Positions 44,545 to 54,011 of a stretch of DNA of 64,000 nucleotides are shown here, piece by piece. The notes under the pieces are model-generated. The model did no database searches. It was not told the DNA's origin and saw only the letters and a program-made list of their open reading frames with translations. Numbering within the stretch: position 1 is the first letter of the stretch; every line of letters begins with the position of its first letter. The stretch is taken from NCBI GenBank assembly GCA_913775095.1, contig CAJYIW010000005.1:1-64000 (forward strand), given 5' to 3'. Origin of the DNA: an uncultured Siphonobacter sp. Lineage in GTDB: Bacteria > Bacteroidota > Bacteroidia > Cytophagales > Spirosomataceae. Position numbers and translations under genes: made by a program.

Positions 44545-45567
44545 TTATTTACTCCATTGCAGGTCGGAAAATTTCTTAATTCCGTGAAAAAAGTATGCCG
44601 ATACAATGCTCTTCTGATAACGTTCAACGGGATGCCCCAGGGTGCGTAGGGTTTCCATTTGTTTACGTTTGCGATGCCAGCTGCCAATATGCCGGTAAAA
44701 GGAGAAGTGAGCCATGGCTACCGCCCAGCAGGAACGGGGAAATCCCGCCAGCAAATAACGGATCCCGGCGGCTCCGTCCAGCGTTAGTCGAATGAAGATA
44801 AGGCGGTATAAATGATGTGAGGGCAGATTCTTGTACAGCATGGCCAGACTATTCCGGAAATTAAGAAAGGTTTTTCTGGGGTTCTGATAATCCAGGGTTC
44901 CGCCGCCGACATGAAACACCGTAGAGTCCGCAGTAGCCCAGACCTCAAAGCCCGACAACTGAATTCGCCAGCATAAATCGATTTCTTCCATGTGGGCAAA
45001 AAAGTCGTCATCGAACCCTCCCAATCCATGAAAAAGTGAGGCACGTACGAAAAAACAGGCCCCGGAGGCCCAGAAGCACCGCTGAGCAGTGTCGTACTGA
45101 CCCAGATCTTCCTCCCGGTCCGTGAATACCCGTCCCCGGGTAAACGGATACCCTAATACATCCAGATAGCCCCCGACTCCACCCGCGTGTTCAAAGTGTT
45201 TCCGATAGTTATAATCCAGAATTTTAGGCTGAACCGCGGCGATCTTTTCATTACCCTCCAGCAACTCCAGCACGGGCGGCAGCCAGCCTTCCGTTACTTC
45301 TACGTCTGAGTTCAGCAGACAGTAATATTTGGCCGGGATGTGCTTCAGGGCTTCATTATACCCTCCGGCATAGCCCAGATTCTGTGAGTTGATGACTACT
45401 CGTACCTGCGGATAATGGGTTTTCAGCCAGGCCACCGATTCGTCCGTGGAGCCATTATCGGCTACGTAAACGGCGTGGCCATCGGCGTGAGCCACAACCG
45501 AAGCAAGGAATTTGTCGAGGTAAGCTTTACCGTTGTAATTGAGAATAACAATGGCCAGAAGATCCAT
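44545..45567 (-). CDS. Family 2 glycosyltransferase
   Basis: A 340-residue GT-A glycosyltransferase: nucleotide-sugar site AIVILNYNGKAYLDKFL (5-21) and ADNGSTDESV, metal-binding LLNSDVEV in the place of DxD, and acceptor region EEIDLCWRIQLSGF near 193. It resembles rhamnosyltransferase-type enzymes (WbbL-like) that build O-antigen or exopolysaccharide. The C-terminal third has hydrophobic stretches (about 255-300) that could bind the membrane. It is a lone transferase rather than part of a polysaccharide cluster; a PAS kinase gene follows. Confidence 0.9.
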   Translation of the reverse strand: MDLLAIVILNYNGKAYLDKFLASVVAHADGHAVYVADNGSTDESVAWLKTHYPQVRVVINSQNLGYAGGYNEALKHIPAKYYCLLNSDVEVTEGWLPPVLELLEGNEKIAAVQPKILDYNYRKHFEHAGGVGGYLDVLGYPFTRGRVFTDREEDLGQYDTAQRCFWASGACFFVRASLFHGLGGFDDDFFAHMEEIDLCWRIQLSGFEVWATADSTVFHVGGGTLDYQNPRKTFLNFRNSLAMLYKNLPSHHLYRLIFIRLTLDGAAGIRYLLAGFPRSCWAVAMAHFSFYRHIGSWHRKRKQMETLRTLGHPVERYQKSIVSAYFFHGIKKFSDLQWSK

Positions 45568-45612
45568 AAAATGTTGCGGGGCCTAATAGCCAGGCAAGGG
45601 GGAAATAAAATC

Positions 45613-45644
45613 AAAGAGAAAAGACCTGAATGTCTTTTCTCTTT
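45613..45644 (-). terminator. Terminator downstream of the YbaB gene
   Basis: AAAGAGAAAAGAC and GTCTTTTCTCTTT pair over 13 bp around CTGAAT, 24 bases past the YbaB stop on the minus strand. Confidence 0.75.
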
Positions 45645-45667
45645 CTGAAAAAATGAAAATCTATGGC

Positions 45668-46000
45668 TTACTTACCAAACAGGCCATCCATACCGGGAAT
45701 GTTCGGCAGTAACCCGTCCGTAGCCTGTTTCAGATGATCGGCTACTCGTGTCTCCACGGCTTCAAGGGCTTTATTGGTAGCAGCCACGATCAGATCACGA
45801 AGCATTTCAGTATCTTCAGGCTTCACCAGATCGGGGTCAATTTCGAGATGAACCAGCTGCTTGCGACCGTTTACGGTGGCTTTTACTAAACCGGCACCGG
45901 CTTCGGCGGTTTCCGTAATGGAAGGCAGAGATTCCTGAGCGTCTTTCATGCGGGACTGCATTTCTTTCATTTTGCCCATCATGCCCATCATATCGAACAT
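45668..46000 (-). CDS. YbaB/EbfC nucleoid-associated protein
   Basis: A 110-residue member of the YbaB/EbfC family, small dimeric DNA-binding proteins that bind without strict sequence. The pattern is clear: an N-terminal Met/Lys-rich helix (MGKMKEMQSRMKDAQ), the beta part GLVKATVNGRKQLVHLEIDPDLV and the C-terminal helix LRDLIVAATNKALE. The usual partners dnaX and recR are not adjacent. A TACTTTTG box lies about 30 bases upstream, and a terminator follows. Confidence 0.93.
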   Translation of the reverse strand: MFDMMGMMGKMKEMQSRMKDAQESLPSITETAEAGAGLVKATVNGRKQLVHLEIDPDLVKPEDTEMLRDLIVAATNKALEAVETRVADHLKQATDGLLPNIPGMDGLFGK

Positions 46001-46029
46001 ATGCTGTTTTTCGTTTTAGTGTCTAAATA

Positions 46030-46037
46030 CAAAAGTA
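46030..46037 (-). promoter_or_regulatory. Candidate -7 box of the YbaB gene
   Basis: On the minus strand this reads TACTTTTG (TAnnTTTG), about 30 bases before the YbaB start. No -33 TTTG at the right spacing. Confidence 0.45.
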
Positions 46038-46100
46038 GGTAATTCGGTCACAAAAAAGTCCTGCCGGGAGCCGGGGAACTGACAATTGGACATTCAGAAC

Positions 46101-48092
46101 CTAACGAATCAGTTGAAAGGTGCCTCGCTTGGTGAAGGAATTGCCGGCATCGTTTCGAATATCCACGCGATACGAGTAACTCCCCACCGGGGCCGGGCGG
46201 CCATTCACGTTTCCGTCCCAGCCGCGATTCATATCCTCCGACGCAAAAATGGGGTTCCCCCAGCGGTCAAAAATCACCAGCTTCATCTGAGTGACATTCA
46301 GCATGGTAGGCAGAAAAACTTCGTTCTGCGTATCGCCGTTGGGCGTAAAGGCCTGAGGAACGTAAATCCGAACGGATTCCACCACTAAAATCACATTGGA
46401 AATGCTTACGTTACCATTTTCTGAAAGAGCCTCAATCCGGTATTGATAGCCCGATTGCACAGAGCCCGTCAGGCCGCTGACACTTACGCTGGTCTGCAAG
46501 CCTACGTTCTGCGACTGAATGACATTTCCCTGGGCGTCCACCACCTGCACCCGATAGCCCGTCAGTTTGTCAAGAAAAGGACTGGCGGAAGTCCACTGAA
46601 TGCGGTCTCCCTGCTGACTGGCGTAAATGGTACAGAACGAGGCCGAAAAATCGGAATTGGTGCGGCAGGTACTCTGGTAGGCCACCTGATAACAGTAAGA
46701 CAGGCGATTGACCTCCACGGCGGCATCCGCGAAAGGTTTCTTTACTTCGCTGGTCGGAATATTCTGAAAGGCTCCGTTTGCCTCCGCTTTACGGATTCGA
46801 TCCGTCAGGGACTGACCACCACCGGGAATTTTCCAGTCGACCAGCGTTCCCGCAGCGGAGACGGTCGCGTATCCGTCAGTGATGGGTTCGGGTTTATCAT
46901 TGGAATCGATCTCTTTACATATACGATCCGAAATAGACTCTACATCCTTTACTTTCGTCACTACTTGATAGCAATAAGATGTACCACAAACCACATCTGG
47001 ATCAGTAAAGCTTAACTTATTGATATCTTTAATGACAGCTACCTCTTTATTGTCTTTTAAAACAGTGTATGACTCGAAATCTGACGCATTAGGATAAGCT
47101 TTCCAGCTAACATCCATTTGCTGAGAGCTTGGCACTACAGCTAATGGGACGGTGCATATTTCGGGCGAAATCCCACTATTACCACAACCAGTGGGCACTT
47201 CTGTTCTAACTTGAAAGCAATACTGCTTCGCAGGATCTAACTGATTAACTGTTAATGAAATAGCCCCTCCGGTCCCTGAACCAAGACCTGTGGCGTGGTA
47301 ACTTCCATTCACTTCCTTCTGGAAAATATTTTGATTAAAAGCTGTACTACCGACAAACTGAATTGTTACAGCCTTCTTGTCAGCGGCTACTTCTAACTGG
47401 GTAATGGATGGAGTAAATGTTGCTGGAGTGTTAATATTTATGTCTAAGGGATCGCTGGTGTTCGTGCAGACACTACCTATGTATACTCCGGTAATTTTTA
47501 TGTTTACCGTATTAGGAGTTCCTGAAACATATTTATAAGTTTTATTATAAGGTAGTTTGTCTTTAGTAAGAATTTCTGATGATCCATCTCCCCAACTTAT
47601 AATAAAAGAATCATAAGGATTTTTTACTTCGTCCTTAGGTATTTCCAAAGTTACAGTACTATTAGAGCACGACTTCGCAGTAAAAATTGGCTTAGGAGTA
47701 TCCACTACTTGAATAGTTTGACAAGCATAATGACCGCCTTGTAATGAACTTCCAACCATAATTAAACCATAAGTTCCCGCATTGTTGTATTGGTGAGTGG
47801 TTGTAGTTGTTTCAGCCCTTAGATTAGTATCGAAGTCTATAGTAGCATCTTGATATTCATACCAAAATCCTGTTTGATCCCCTCCTGTTACATCATTAGT
47901 ATATAACTTATCTCCTTTGCATACCTTTAATACATCTTTTGATACACCTGTAATATTTATAGGAGCCGCGTTAGGGCTCCCAACTCTAATCTCTAATTTC
48001 CCATTTTGATTGGTCTTGCCTTTTACCGTCGGGCACTGAGCCCAGCTTTTCCACGCTATCCCCAAAATCAAAAAAAGTATCCGTAGTTGCAT
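46101..48092 (-). CDS. T9SS type B (gliding-motility C-terminal domain) surface protein, mosaic
   Basis: A 663-residue exported protein. It has a signal peptide (about 1-18, ending SWAQ), a PKD-like segment (about 90-210), several fibronectin-type-III-like stretches with paired cysteines (about 215-570) and a gliding-motility-type C-terminal domain (about 575-663; VPQAFTPNGDTQNEVF, FDRWGNPIF, GWDGNVNGRPAPVGSY), the type B sorting signal of T9SS. Base composition breaks near 46905: sampled 60-base lines to the right hold 14-24 G+C, one to the left holds 34. Residues 1 to about 395 thus look acquired or fast evolving, while the sorting end looks native. An adhesin is the likely role. Confidence 0.9.
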   Translation of the reverse strand: MQLRILFLILGIAWKSWAQCPTVKGKTNQNGKLEIRVGSPNAAPINITGVSKDVLKVCKGDKLYTNDVTGGDQTGFWYEYQDATIDFDTNLRAETTTTTHQYNNAGTYGLIMVGSSLQGGHYACQTIQVVDTPKPIFTAKSCSNSTVTLEIPKDEVKNPYDSFIISWGDGSSEILTKDKLPYNKTYKYVSGTPNTVNIKITGVYIGSVCTNTSDPLDININTPATFTPSITQLEVAADKKAVTIQFVGSTAFNQNIFQKEVNGSYHATGLGSGTGGAISLTVNQLDPAKQYCFQVRTEVPTGCGNSGISPEICTVPLAVVPSSQQMDVSWKAYPNASDFESYTVLKDNKEVAVIKDINKLSFTDPDVVCGTSYCYQVVTKVKDVESISDRICKEIDSNDKPEPITDGYATVSAAGTLVDWKIPGGGQSLTDRIRKAEANGAFQNIPTSEVKKPFADAAVEVNRLSYCYQVAYQSTCRTNSDFSASFCTIYASQQGDRIQWTSASPFLDKLTGYRVQVVDAQGNVIQSQNVGLQTSVSVSGLTGSVQSGYQYRIEALSENGNVSISNVILVVESVRIYVPQAFTPNGDTQNEVFLPTMLNVTQMKLVIFDRWGNPIFASEDMNRGWDGNVNGRPAPVGSYSYRVDIRNDAGNSFTKRGTFQLIR

Positions 48093-48320
48093 GTGAAGGT
48101 TGTGTCAAAGCTGAAAGGAGAATCAAATTTCCGTTAATCCTGCCATCATTCCAAAATAGGGCCGTAGTTTTGAGTATCCGAACACCCGTATGGACCGACG
48201 AAACCTAACGCCTCTTTTGAGTGTTCAGAGTAGTCACAACGCATCAGATCGCCCCAGGCGTATATTTTAAAGCTGATTTTGGCAAAACCCGACATTAAAA
48301 CTCCGATTAGGTAAGCAGCC

Positions 48321-49553
48321 ATGGAAGAGAGTCCCATCCGTTTAGATCGCATCGAAGATGCTATAGAAGACATTAGAGCCGGAAAGATCATCGTTGTCGT
48401 TGATGATGAAGATCGTGAAAATGAAGGTGATTTGATCTGTGCCTCGGAGCTCATTACGCCCGAGATGGTCAATTTTATGACGAAAGAGGCTCGCGGCCTC
48501 ATTTGCGTGCCTCTGACCGAAGAACGCTGTCGGGAACTGGAACTGGACATGATGGTCGGTACTAATACCTCTAACCACGAAACGGCGTTTACGGTTTCGG
48601 TGGATTTGCTGGGCAATGGCTGTACCACCGGTATTTCGGCCTCCGACCGGGCCAAAACGATTCGGGCTCTGGTAGATCCCGCCACGAAACCTGAAGATTT
48701 AGGTCGTCCCGGCCATATTTTCCCCCTGAAGGCTCGTGCCGAAGGCGTTCTTCGTCGGCCCGGCCATACCGAAGCGGCTATTGATTTCGCCGTTCTGGCG
48801 GGGCTTAACCCTTCCGGCACGCTGATCGAAATTCTGAACGAAGACGGAACCATGGCCCGTCTCCCCGAGCTTCGGGCCTTTGCCGACAAGTTCGACATGA
48901 AGCTGGTCAGCATCAAAGACCTGATTGCCTACCGCTTACGGACGGAATCGCTCATCAAACGCGAAATTGGCGTGGATATGCCTACGCAATGGGGCGATTT
49001 CAGCCTGATTGCCTACACGCAGGTAGCGACCAATGATACGCACCTGGCACTGGTGAAAGGCACCTGGGAGGAAGGCGAAGCCGTGCTGACCCGCGTGCAT
49101 AGTTCCTGCGTTACGGGTGATATTTTCGGTTCCTGCCGTTGTGATTGCGGACAACAATTACATCAGGCCATGCAGATGGTGGAGAAAGAGGGAAAAGGGG
49201 TGGTTCTGTACATGTTCCAGGAAGGCCGGGGCATTGGACTGCTTAACAAACTGAAAGCCTACAAGCTTCAGGAGATGGGTCGTGATACGGTGGAAGCCAA
49301 TATTGAATTAGGCTTCCAGATGGACCAGCGTGACTACGGGGTCGGTGCTCAGATTCTCCGTGATCTGGGAATCAGCAAACTCCGGCTGATGTCTAACAAC
49401 CCCAAGAAACGGTCGGCGTTGTCGGGGTATGGCATTGAAATCGTGGAAACGGTTCCCATCGAAATCCCTTCCAATCCGCATAACGAGCGTTACCTGACTA
49501 CGAAACGCGATAAAATGGGACACCTGCTGAATGGCCTTAAGCCGCTGATTTAG
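48321..49553 (+). CDS. ribBA: Bifunctional riboflavin enzyme RibBA
   Basis: RibBA makes two riboflavin precursors. Residues 1-205 are 3,4-dihydroxy-2-butanone-4-phosphate synthase ([17 protein letters not shown] near 26-42, [18 protein letters not shown]). Residues 210-410 are GTP cyclohydrolase II with the zinc cysteines in [21 protein letters not shown] and RLMSNNPKK. Both active sites are intact, so both steps should run. No other riboflavin gene is near and the 228-bp leader shows no FMN riboswitch. A terminator follows the stop. Confidence 0.97.
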   Translation: MEESPIRLDRIEDAIEDIRAGKIIVVVDDEDRENEGDLICASELITPEMVNFMTKEARGLICVPLTEERCRELELDMMVGTNTSNHETAFTVSVDLLGNGCTTGISASDRAKTIRALVDPATKPEDLGRPGHIFPLKARAEGVLRRPGHTEAAIDFAVLAGLNPSGTLIEILNEDGTMARLPELRAFADKFDMKLVSIKDLIAYRLRTESLIKREIGVDMPTQWGDFSLIAYTQVATNDTHLALVKGTWEEGEAVLTRVHSSCVTGDIFGSCRCDCGQQLHQAMQMVEKEGKGVVLYMFQEGRGIGLLNKLKAYKLQEMGRDTVEANIELGFQMDQRDYGVGAQILRDLGISKLRLMSNNPKKRSALSGYGIEIVETVPIEIPSNPHNERYLTTKRDKMGHLLNGLKPLI

Positions 49554-49577
49554 AGTAATCCTGTTCAATAAGTACCT

Positions 49578-49610
49578 AAAACGCCTTCTCATATCCTGAG
49601 AAGGCGTTTT
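49578..49610 (+). terminator. Terminator of ribBA
   Basis: AAAACGCCTTCTC and GAGAAGGCGTTTT pair over 13 bp around a 7-base loop and are followed by a T run, 24 bases past the ribBA stop. Confidence 0.92.
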
Positions 49611-49829
49611 TTTATGATTTTATCCTCTAACCTGAAGGTCTAATTGCCTGAAAATGAGAAATAAAAATTCTTCATTTTTCTTGGAAGTAATTCCTCAAAT
49701 TCCGCACATTTGTTCAATTAATCCAATTTTTACTTTGACAAGTACAAAATAAAAACAAAGAATATTGGGTGAAACTGCATATATGCTTTTAATAATTTTC
49801 TTCAATCCAATTACTGAGAAATATTCGCC

Positions 49830-50414
49830 ATGAAAACCTTTACTACCTTAAAATTTGCTTTGGTTTATTGTTGCCTTTTCCTGTCAAGTTTCTGTTTTGC
49901 TCATTCGGATCCGGAAGCCAACTGGAATGCTGGAAAAGTAGAACTTCAGAACGGAGAATGGCTCAGTGGCGATTTGAATTTCAACGCCGAACTTGGTCTG
50001 CTGGAATTTAACCTTGACGGCGTTACCACGGTTCTTTCGGCTCAAAAGGTAGCCTCTTTTTACTTCTTCGATTACCAGGCCAACCGAATGCGGAATTTCG
50101 TGGTCGAATCCTTCAAACATAAAGATCAGCTGGTGCCTACTTTTTTTGAAGTAATGGTGGACGGGAAAATCCGTTTGCTGGGTCAGGAGCAGGTTTTCCG
50201 CGTTCCGCTTCAGGAAGAAAAACACAAACGGAATGTGTATTACTTCCAGCATCCCAACGGAGAAATTGTAAAGTATAACGGACGGCTCAGACAGATTTAT
50301 AAAACCCTGAACGACCGGCACGAAGACATCGCTTTTTTCGTCAATCGCGTAAAATGGTATCAGTTTGAAGAAAAACCCGTGGTGGAGTTATTCCGTTACT
50401 GCAATTCGCTTTGA
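49830..50414 (+). CDS. Exported hypothetical protein
   Basis: A 194-residue protein with a clear signal peptide (about 1-24, ending CFA-H). The mature part is beta-rich with LQNGEWLSGDLNFNAELGLLEFNLDG, VASFYFFDYQANRMRNFVVESFKH and a charged C-terminal half; it recalls small exported proteins of Cytophagales that share the WLxGxL pattern, but I recognise no named family. It probably sits in the periplasm. Its upstream gap of 276 bp is AT-rich. The heptamer tract begins at the base right after its stop codon. Confidence 0.75.
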   Translation: MKTFTTLKFALVYCCLFLSSFCFAHSDPEANWNAGKVELQNGEWLSGDLNFNAELGLLEFNLDGVTTVLSAQKVASFYFFDYQANRMRNFVVESFKHKDQLVPTFFEVMVDGKIRLLGQEQVFRVPLQEEKHKRNVYYFQHPNGEIVKYNGRLRQIYKTLNDRHEDIAFFVNRVKWYQFEEKPVVELFRYCNSL

Positions 50415-50520
50415 TTGGTTGGTTGTTGGTTGTTGGTTGTTGGTTGTTGGTTGTTGGTTGTTGGTTGTTGGTTGTTGGTTGTTGGTTGTTGGTTGTTGGT
50501 TGTTGGTTGTTGGTTGTTGT
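50415..50520 (+). repeat. Heptamer tandem repeat downstream of the exported hypothetical gene
   Basis: Starts at the base after the stop codon (TGA, 50412-50414) with TTGGTT, then 14 perfect GGTTGTT units (50421-50518). The last bases become the outer part of the left arm of the following hairpin. Same unit and same sense as the tract after murF. Confidence 0.97.
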
Positions 50521-50567
50521 AAAATGAAAAGAGACGGATTAGTCCGTCTCTTTTCATTTTACAACAA
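50514..50567. terminator. Bidirectional terminator with 25-bp stem
   Basis: A perfect 25-bp inverted repeat (50514-50538 with 50543-50567, loop TTAG) with core GAAAAGAGACGGA serves the exported hypothetical gene and the convergent DUF4249 gene. Its outer seven bases come from the heptamer tract. Confidence 0.92.
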
Positions 50568-50578
50568 GAATCGTTCAA

Positions 50579-51484
50579 TCAGGGTTTGGGAATGGCGTTT
50601 TCTGCTTTGAAAACGGTGGAAAGCTGACTGATCGCCGAAGCTCCAAACCAGCCCATAGCCCGGGGACCGTCGGCTCTAGTATTGGAAATATTAGTGGGAA
50701 TATTGGCAGGAGCCGTGGCCAGCAAACCCTGGTTCCCCGCTTCGGACTGAATGGCGTTAATGAAATTATAGGTAGCCGGAGTAATGCTGAAAAGCTCGAC
50801 GCGAAGGGAATCATTCTCGCTGAAAAGCTTATTCAGGTTAATCGAGCGACGCACGGGCAGAATAAAAGTAAGTCCATCCGTGCTGCTGCCCCGACTGAAA
50901 CTTCCATCGTAAGAAGTCGTAAAATCGGTTGCTTTTCTATCGTACCGAACGCCATTCTTATAGGTTTTGATCCAGTAACAGTCGTCCGGTCCTTTGAAAT
51001 CAGTGCTGTAAAATTCGGCTACGTATCCTTCCTTGGGACTACCATCCGCTACAAAACTGGGTTTATCGTAGTAATACGTAATCGAGTCAACCGGCGGCAC
51101 GCGTTTCACCTGCGTTTCGGCTTCGTACGTTTCATTATTGTAATTTATCGACAGTTTGTAACTTCCTCCTACCCGGCCAATGACTTCATTTCCTTTCGGT
51201 TTCCAGGTATAGGTTCCATTCCGGGCTTCATCCAGAAAGGTGTACACTTTCCCCTGATCATCCGTCACGGTGACGGTGGCTCCCGTGGCGGGTAAGGCCC
51301 GCGAGTTATCGAAGTAGTTCTGGGAAAGAGTTAAGATCACGTATTGAGGAACCGGGCGATCGGTGATCCAGCCGTCTACGACTAATCGCGTAGGAGCGGT
51401 TTCGGTTTTTAAATCAATGATATCCTCGCAGGACATGAGCGTAACACTCAGGAGAAGCAGGAAAAAAAAGCTATATCGTTTCAT
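50579..51484 (-). CDS. DUF4249 lipoprotein, partner of the TonB receptor
   Basis: A 301-residue lipoprotein with a signal peptide and lipobox LMSC (Cys19). The mature part has the DUF4249 pattern: APTRLVVDGWITDRP, a strand with VTVTDDQGKVYTF, GTYTW, and a YVAEFYSTDF region, all beta-rich. The family is nearly always coded just after a TonB-dependent receptor; here the gap is 7 bp. It probably caps or feeds the receptor at the outer membrane, like SusD but unrelated in sequence. The ligand is unknown. Confidence 0.88.
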   Translation of the reverse strand: MKRYSFFFLLLLSVTLMSCEDIIDLKTETAPTRLVVDGWITDRPVPQYVILTLSQNYFDNSRALPATGATVTVTDDQGKVYTFLDEARNGTYTWKPKGNEVIGRVGGSYKLSINYNNETYEAETQVKRVPPVDSITYYYDKPSFVADGSPKEGYVAEFYSTDFKGPDDCYWIKTYKNGVRYDRKATDFTTSYDGSFSRGSSTDGLTFILPVRRSINLNKLFSENDSLRVELFSITPATYNFINAIQSEAGNQGLLATAPANIPTNISNTRADGPRAMGWFGASAISQLSTVFKAENAIPKP

Positions 51485-51491
51485 GGTCGAA

Positions 51492-53870
51492 TCAGAACTT
51501 GAAGTTGTAGGTAATGGAAGGAATCAATGAGCCTAAGATCGCGTAACGAACGGCTTCCGTACGATAGGGATCATTTTCATTCTGGCGAACAAAAACCGAG
51601 AATGGATTGCGACGATTGTAGACGTTATAAATCGAATAGACCCACTCGGCATCGCCTTTGCCGAAGAGTTTTCTCTTCGCTTTCTGGGTTACGGATAGAT
51701 CCAGTCGGTGATACCAGGGAATGCGGCTTCCGTTCCGGCTATCGTAATAATTATCCCCAATGATGATGCCTTCTCCGGGGGTTCCACCCGTAAACTCGGC
51801 CCGGCTGGTTGGGTAGGTAGCGGGTGTACCGGAAGAAACCGCCAGGTTCGCTGAAAACGACAACCGATCGTTCAACTGATAAATTCCTACGGCCGTGATG
51901 TTATGCGTTTTATCATACCGGGCAGCAAACCAGTTATTATTATTGATTCCTTCGACCAGACGCTCCGTGCGAGCCAGGGTATAACTCAGCCAGCCCGTCA
52001 GCTTGCCTTCGTTTTTCTTCAGGTAAAATTCGGCTCCGTACGCCCGGCCTTTGCCGTATAACAGGTCCCCTTCGACGTATTGGTTCAACAATAAATCCGA
52101 GCGGCGTACGTAGTCGATCTGGTTTTGCAGGTCTTTGTAATACCCTTCGATGCTGAATTCGTAAGCATTATTCTTAAAGTTCTGGAACCAGCCCAGGGCT
52201 ACCTGATCGGCCAGTTCGGGCTTGATGTTCGCCGAAGAAAGCGTCCAGACATCCAGCGGAGAAGAAGCCGCCGTATTACTCAGCAGATGCAGGTACTGAG
52301 TCATGCGGTTATAACTCATCTTAATGGACGAGCTGGGATTCACCTGAATTTTAGCCGAGAAGCGGGGTTCCCAGTTACCATAGCTTTTCAGGACGCCGCT
52401 TTCCACGCGGGTACCGGGCAGCTGGGGTTCCAGAGCGTCGCCCGGAGTAGTAGGCAGGTAGGTAATGAGTTCACCCGGAGCCAGGCTCCGGAAGAACGAA
52501 TACCGCAACCCGTATTGCAGCGTTAGTAACCGCCCAATGCGTTGTTCGTTCGCCACGTAGAGAGCAGATTCGTCCCCTCGCCGGCCTTCCAGGCTGATGT
52601 CTACGGTTTGGCCCGCGGAACTGGCCATCGCTTTTCCCGGAGCTGAATCGTAATAAATGTACTGTCCACCGAAGGTCAGCTGATTGTTGGGGGTCAGGAA
52701 GTACGTAAAGTCAGCTTTTCCACTGGCACTTTTAATCTGGGAATTCCATTTGAAACTGTCCCGGGGGTTGGTATCGGCTCCGAGTGAGTATTTATAGTTG
52801 GAGTAATACCCCGTTACATTCAGAAACAGGCGATTACTGAAGATGTGATTCCAGCGGGTCGAAACGGTACCGTTTCCCCAGTTAAATCCAAAATCACCAC
52901 CGCCAAAGTTATCCCGCCCGAAGTAACCCGAAACGTAGAACGTGTTATTGTCGTTGAGCTGGTAATTGCCCTTGGCCGTCAGATCATAGAAGTTAAAGAC
53001 AGCTCCTTTCAGATCTCCCGTCAAAAAGGGCTTCGCGAGAATATCCGCGTACGAACGCCGACCCGCTACAATGAACGAGCCTTTGCCATTAAACACCGGA
53101 CGTTCGTAGGTTAAACGGCTGAAGATTAACCCCAGCCCACCTTCGATCTGTTCTTTTTTGGAGTTACCTTCTTTCATCCGTACGTCCAGAATCGAAGAAA
53201 TCCGACCACCGTAATTGGCAGGAATACCGCCTTTCACCAGCTTGACATCTTTGACGGCATCGGGATTGAAAACGGAGAAAAATCCAAACAGGTGGGAAGA
53301 GTTATAAACGGGAGCCTCATCCAGCAAGATCAGGTTCTGACCCACGTCGCCACCGCGAACATTAAAGCCGGAAGCTCCCTCGCCTACCGTCGAAACGCCG
53401 GGAAGTAACTGAATACTCCTGACCAGATCGACCTCGCCGAGTAAAGCGGGCATTTGCTTAATCGTTTTGATATCGACTTTATTGACCGACATCTCTACCG
53501 ATTTCACGTTCTCATCCGCGGCCTGACTCCGAACGACCACGTCCTGCAACTGCACGCCCTCGTCCTTCATTTCCAGACTTAGGGTTACGTCTTTCTGCGT
53601 CAGGTCTACCTCCTTTTCCTGCCGCTGGTATCCTACGAACGTATAGACCAGGGTGTATTTGCCTTTAGGTAAAGTAATGGAATAGAAGCCGTAGTTATTG
53701 GTGGTAGCTCCGGTTGCTTTTTCCTTCACAAAGACCGAAACGCCAATCAGGCCCTCCCCATTGGAGGCATCCTTGACGTAGCCGGAAATTGTTGCTTTTT
53801 CAGTAGTTTGTCCCAGAGCTGCGTGTACGAGAAAGCAGCCCAGAAACCAGATGGGAAGAAGATGTTTCAT
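51492..53870 (-). CDS. TonB-dependent receptor with carboxypeptidase-like domain
   Basis: A 792-residue outer membrane receptor: signal peptide (about 1-20), carboxypeptidase-like regulatory domain (25-105), plug (about 115-230; VRSIQLLPGVSTVGEGASGFNVRG, LLDEAPVYN) and a long beta-barrel to the terminal Phe of SITYNFKF. The plug text and the DUF4249 partner place it in the group whose cargo is unknown, distinct from SusC. TonB energises import; no tonB/exbBD is in the window. An 8-bp inverted repeat (AACCAGCG/CGCTGGTT, 53883-53916) lies just upstream of the start and may fold in the leader. Confidence 0.92.
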   Translation of the reverse strand: MKHLLPIWFLGCFLVHAALGQTTEKATISGYVKDASNGEGLIGVSVFVKEKATGATTNNYGFYSITLPKGKYTLVYTFVGYQRQEKEVDLTQKDVTLSLEMKDEGVQLQDVVVRSQAADENVKSVEMSVNKVDIKTIKQMPALLGEVDLVRSIQLLPGVSTVGEGASGFNVRGGDVGQNLILLDEAPVYNSSHLFGFFSVFNPDAVKDVKLVKGGIPANYGGRISSILDVRMKEGNSKKEQIEGGLGLIFSRLTYERPVFNGKGSFIVAGRRSYADILAKPFLTGDLKGAVFNFYDLTAKGNYQLNDNNTFYVSGYFGRDNFGGGDFGFNWGNGTVSTRWNHIFSNRLFLNVTGYYSNYKYSLGADTNPRDSFKWNSQIKSASGKADFTYFLTPNNQLTFGGQYIYYDSAPGKAMASSAGQTVDISLEGRRGDESALYVANEQRIGRLLTLQYGLRYSFFRSLAPGELITYLPTTPGDALEPQLPGTRVESGVLKSYGNWEPRFSAKIQVNPSSSIKMSYNRMTQYLHLLSNTAASSPLDVWTLSSANIKPELADQVALGWFQNFKNNAYEFSIEGYYKDLQNQIDYVRRSDLLLNQYVEGDLLYGKGRAYGAEFYLKKNEGKLTGWLSYTLARTERLVEGINNNNWFAARYDKTHNITAVGIYQLNDRLSFSANLAVSSGTPATYPTSRAEFTGGTPGEGIIIGDNYYDSRNGSRIPWYHRLDLSVTQKAKRKLFGKGDAEWVYSIYNVYNRRNPFSVFVRQNENDPYRTEAVRYAILGSLIPSITYNFKF

Positions 53871-53882
53871 ACTAATTAATAC

Positions 53883-53916
53883 AACCAGCGACGTATGGCT
53901 TTAAAGACCGCTGGTT
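53883..53916 (-). promoter_or_regulatory. Inverted repeat in the leader of the TonB receptor gene
   Basis: AACCAGCG and CGCTGGTT are 18 bases apart, about 12-45 bases before the receptor start. It could be an operator or an mRNA hairpin that affects translation; there is no T run, so it is not a terminator. Confidence 0.4.
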
Positions 53917-54011
53917 AAGAAAGAGTGAAAATTAGCCCCAAAGATGGGACGTATCCGGAGAAGGTTACTCGTTTTTGTGATAACTGGAAAATAGCAGCGA
54001 TTGTTGGGAAA

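Noticed and set aside
46443-47015. 190-residue ORF antisense in the T9SS type B gene
   Set aside because: The opposite strand has a signal peptide, repeat domains and a sorting domain; this frame has none.
48093-48320. FMN riboswitch before ribBA
   Set aside because: The conserved RFN-element blocks (AGGGGC, GGCGGT, CCGACAGT types) were not found in the 228-bp leader.
48146-48916. 256-residue ORF antisense to ribBA
   Set aside because: Ser/Arg-rich with no domain; it overlaps a certain gene on the other strand.
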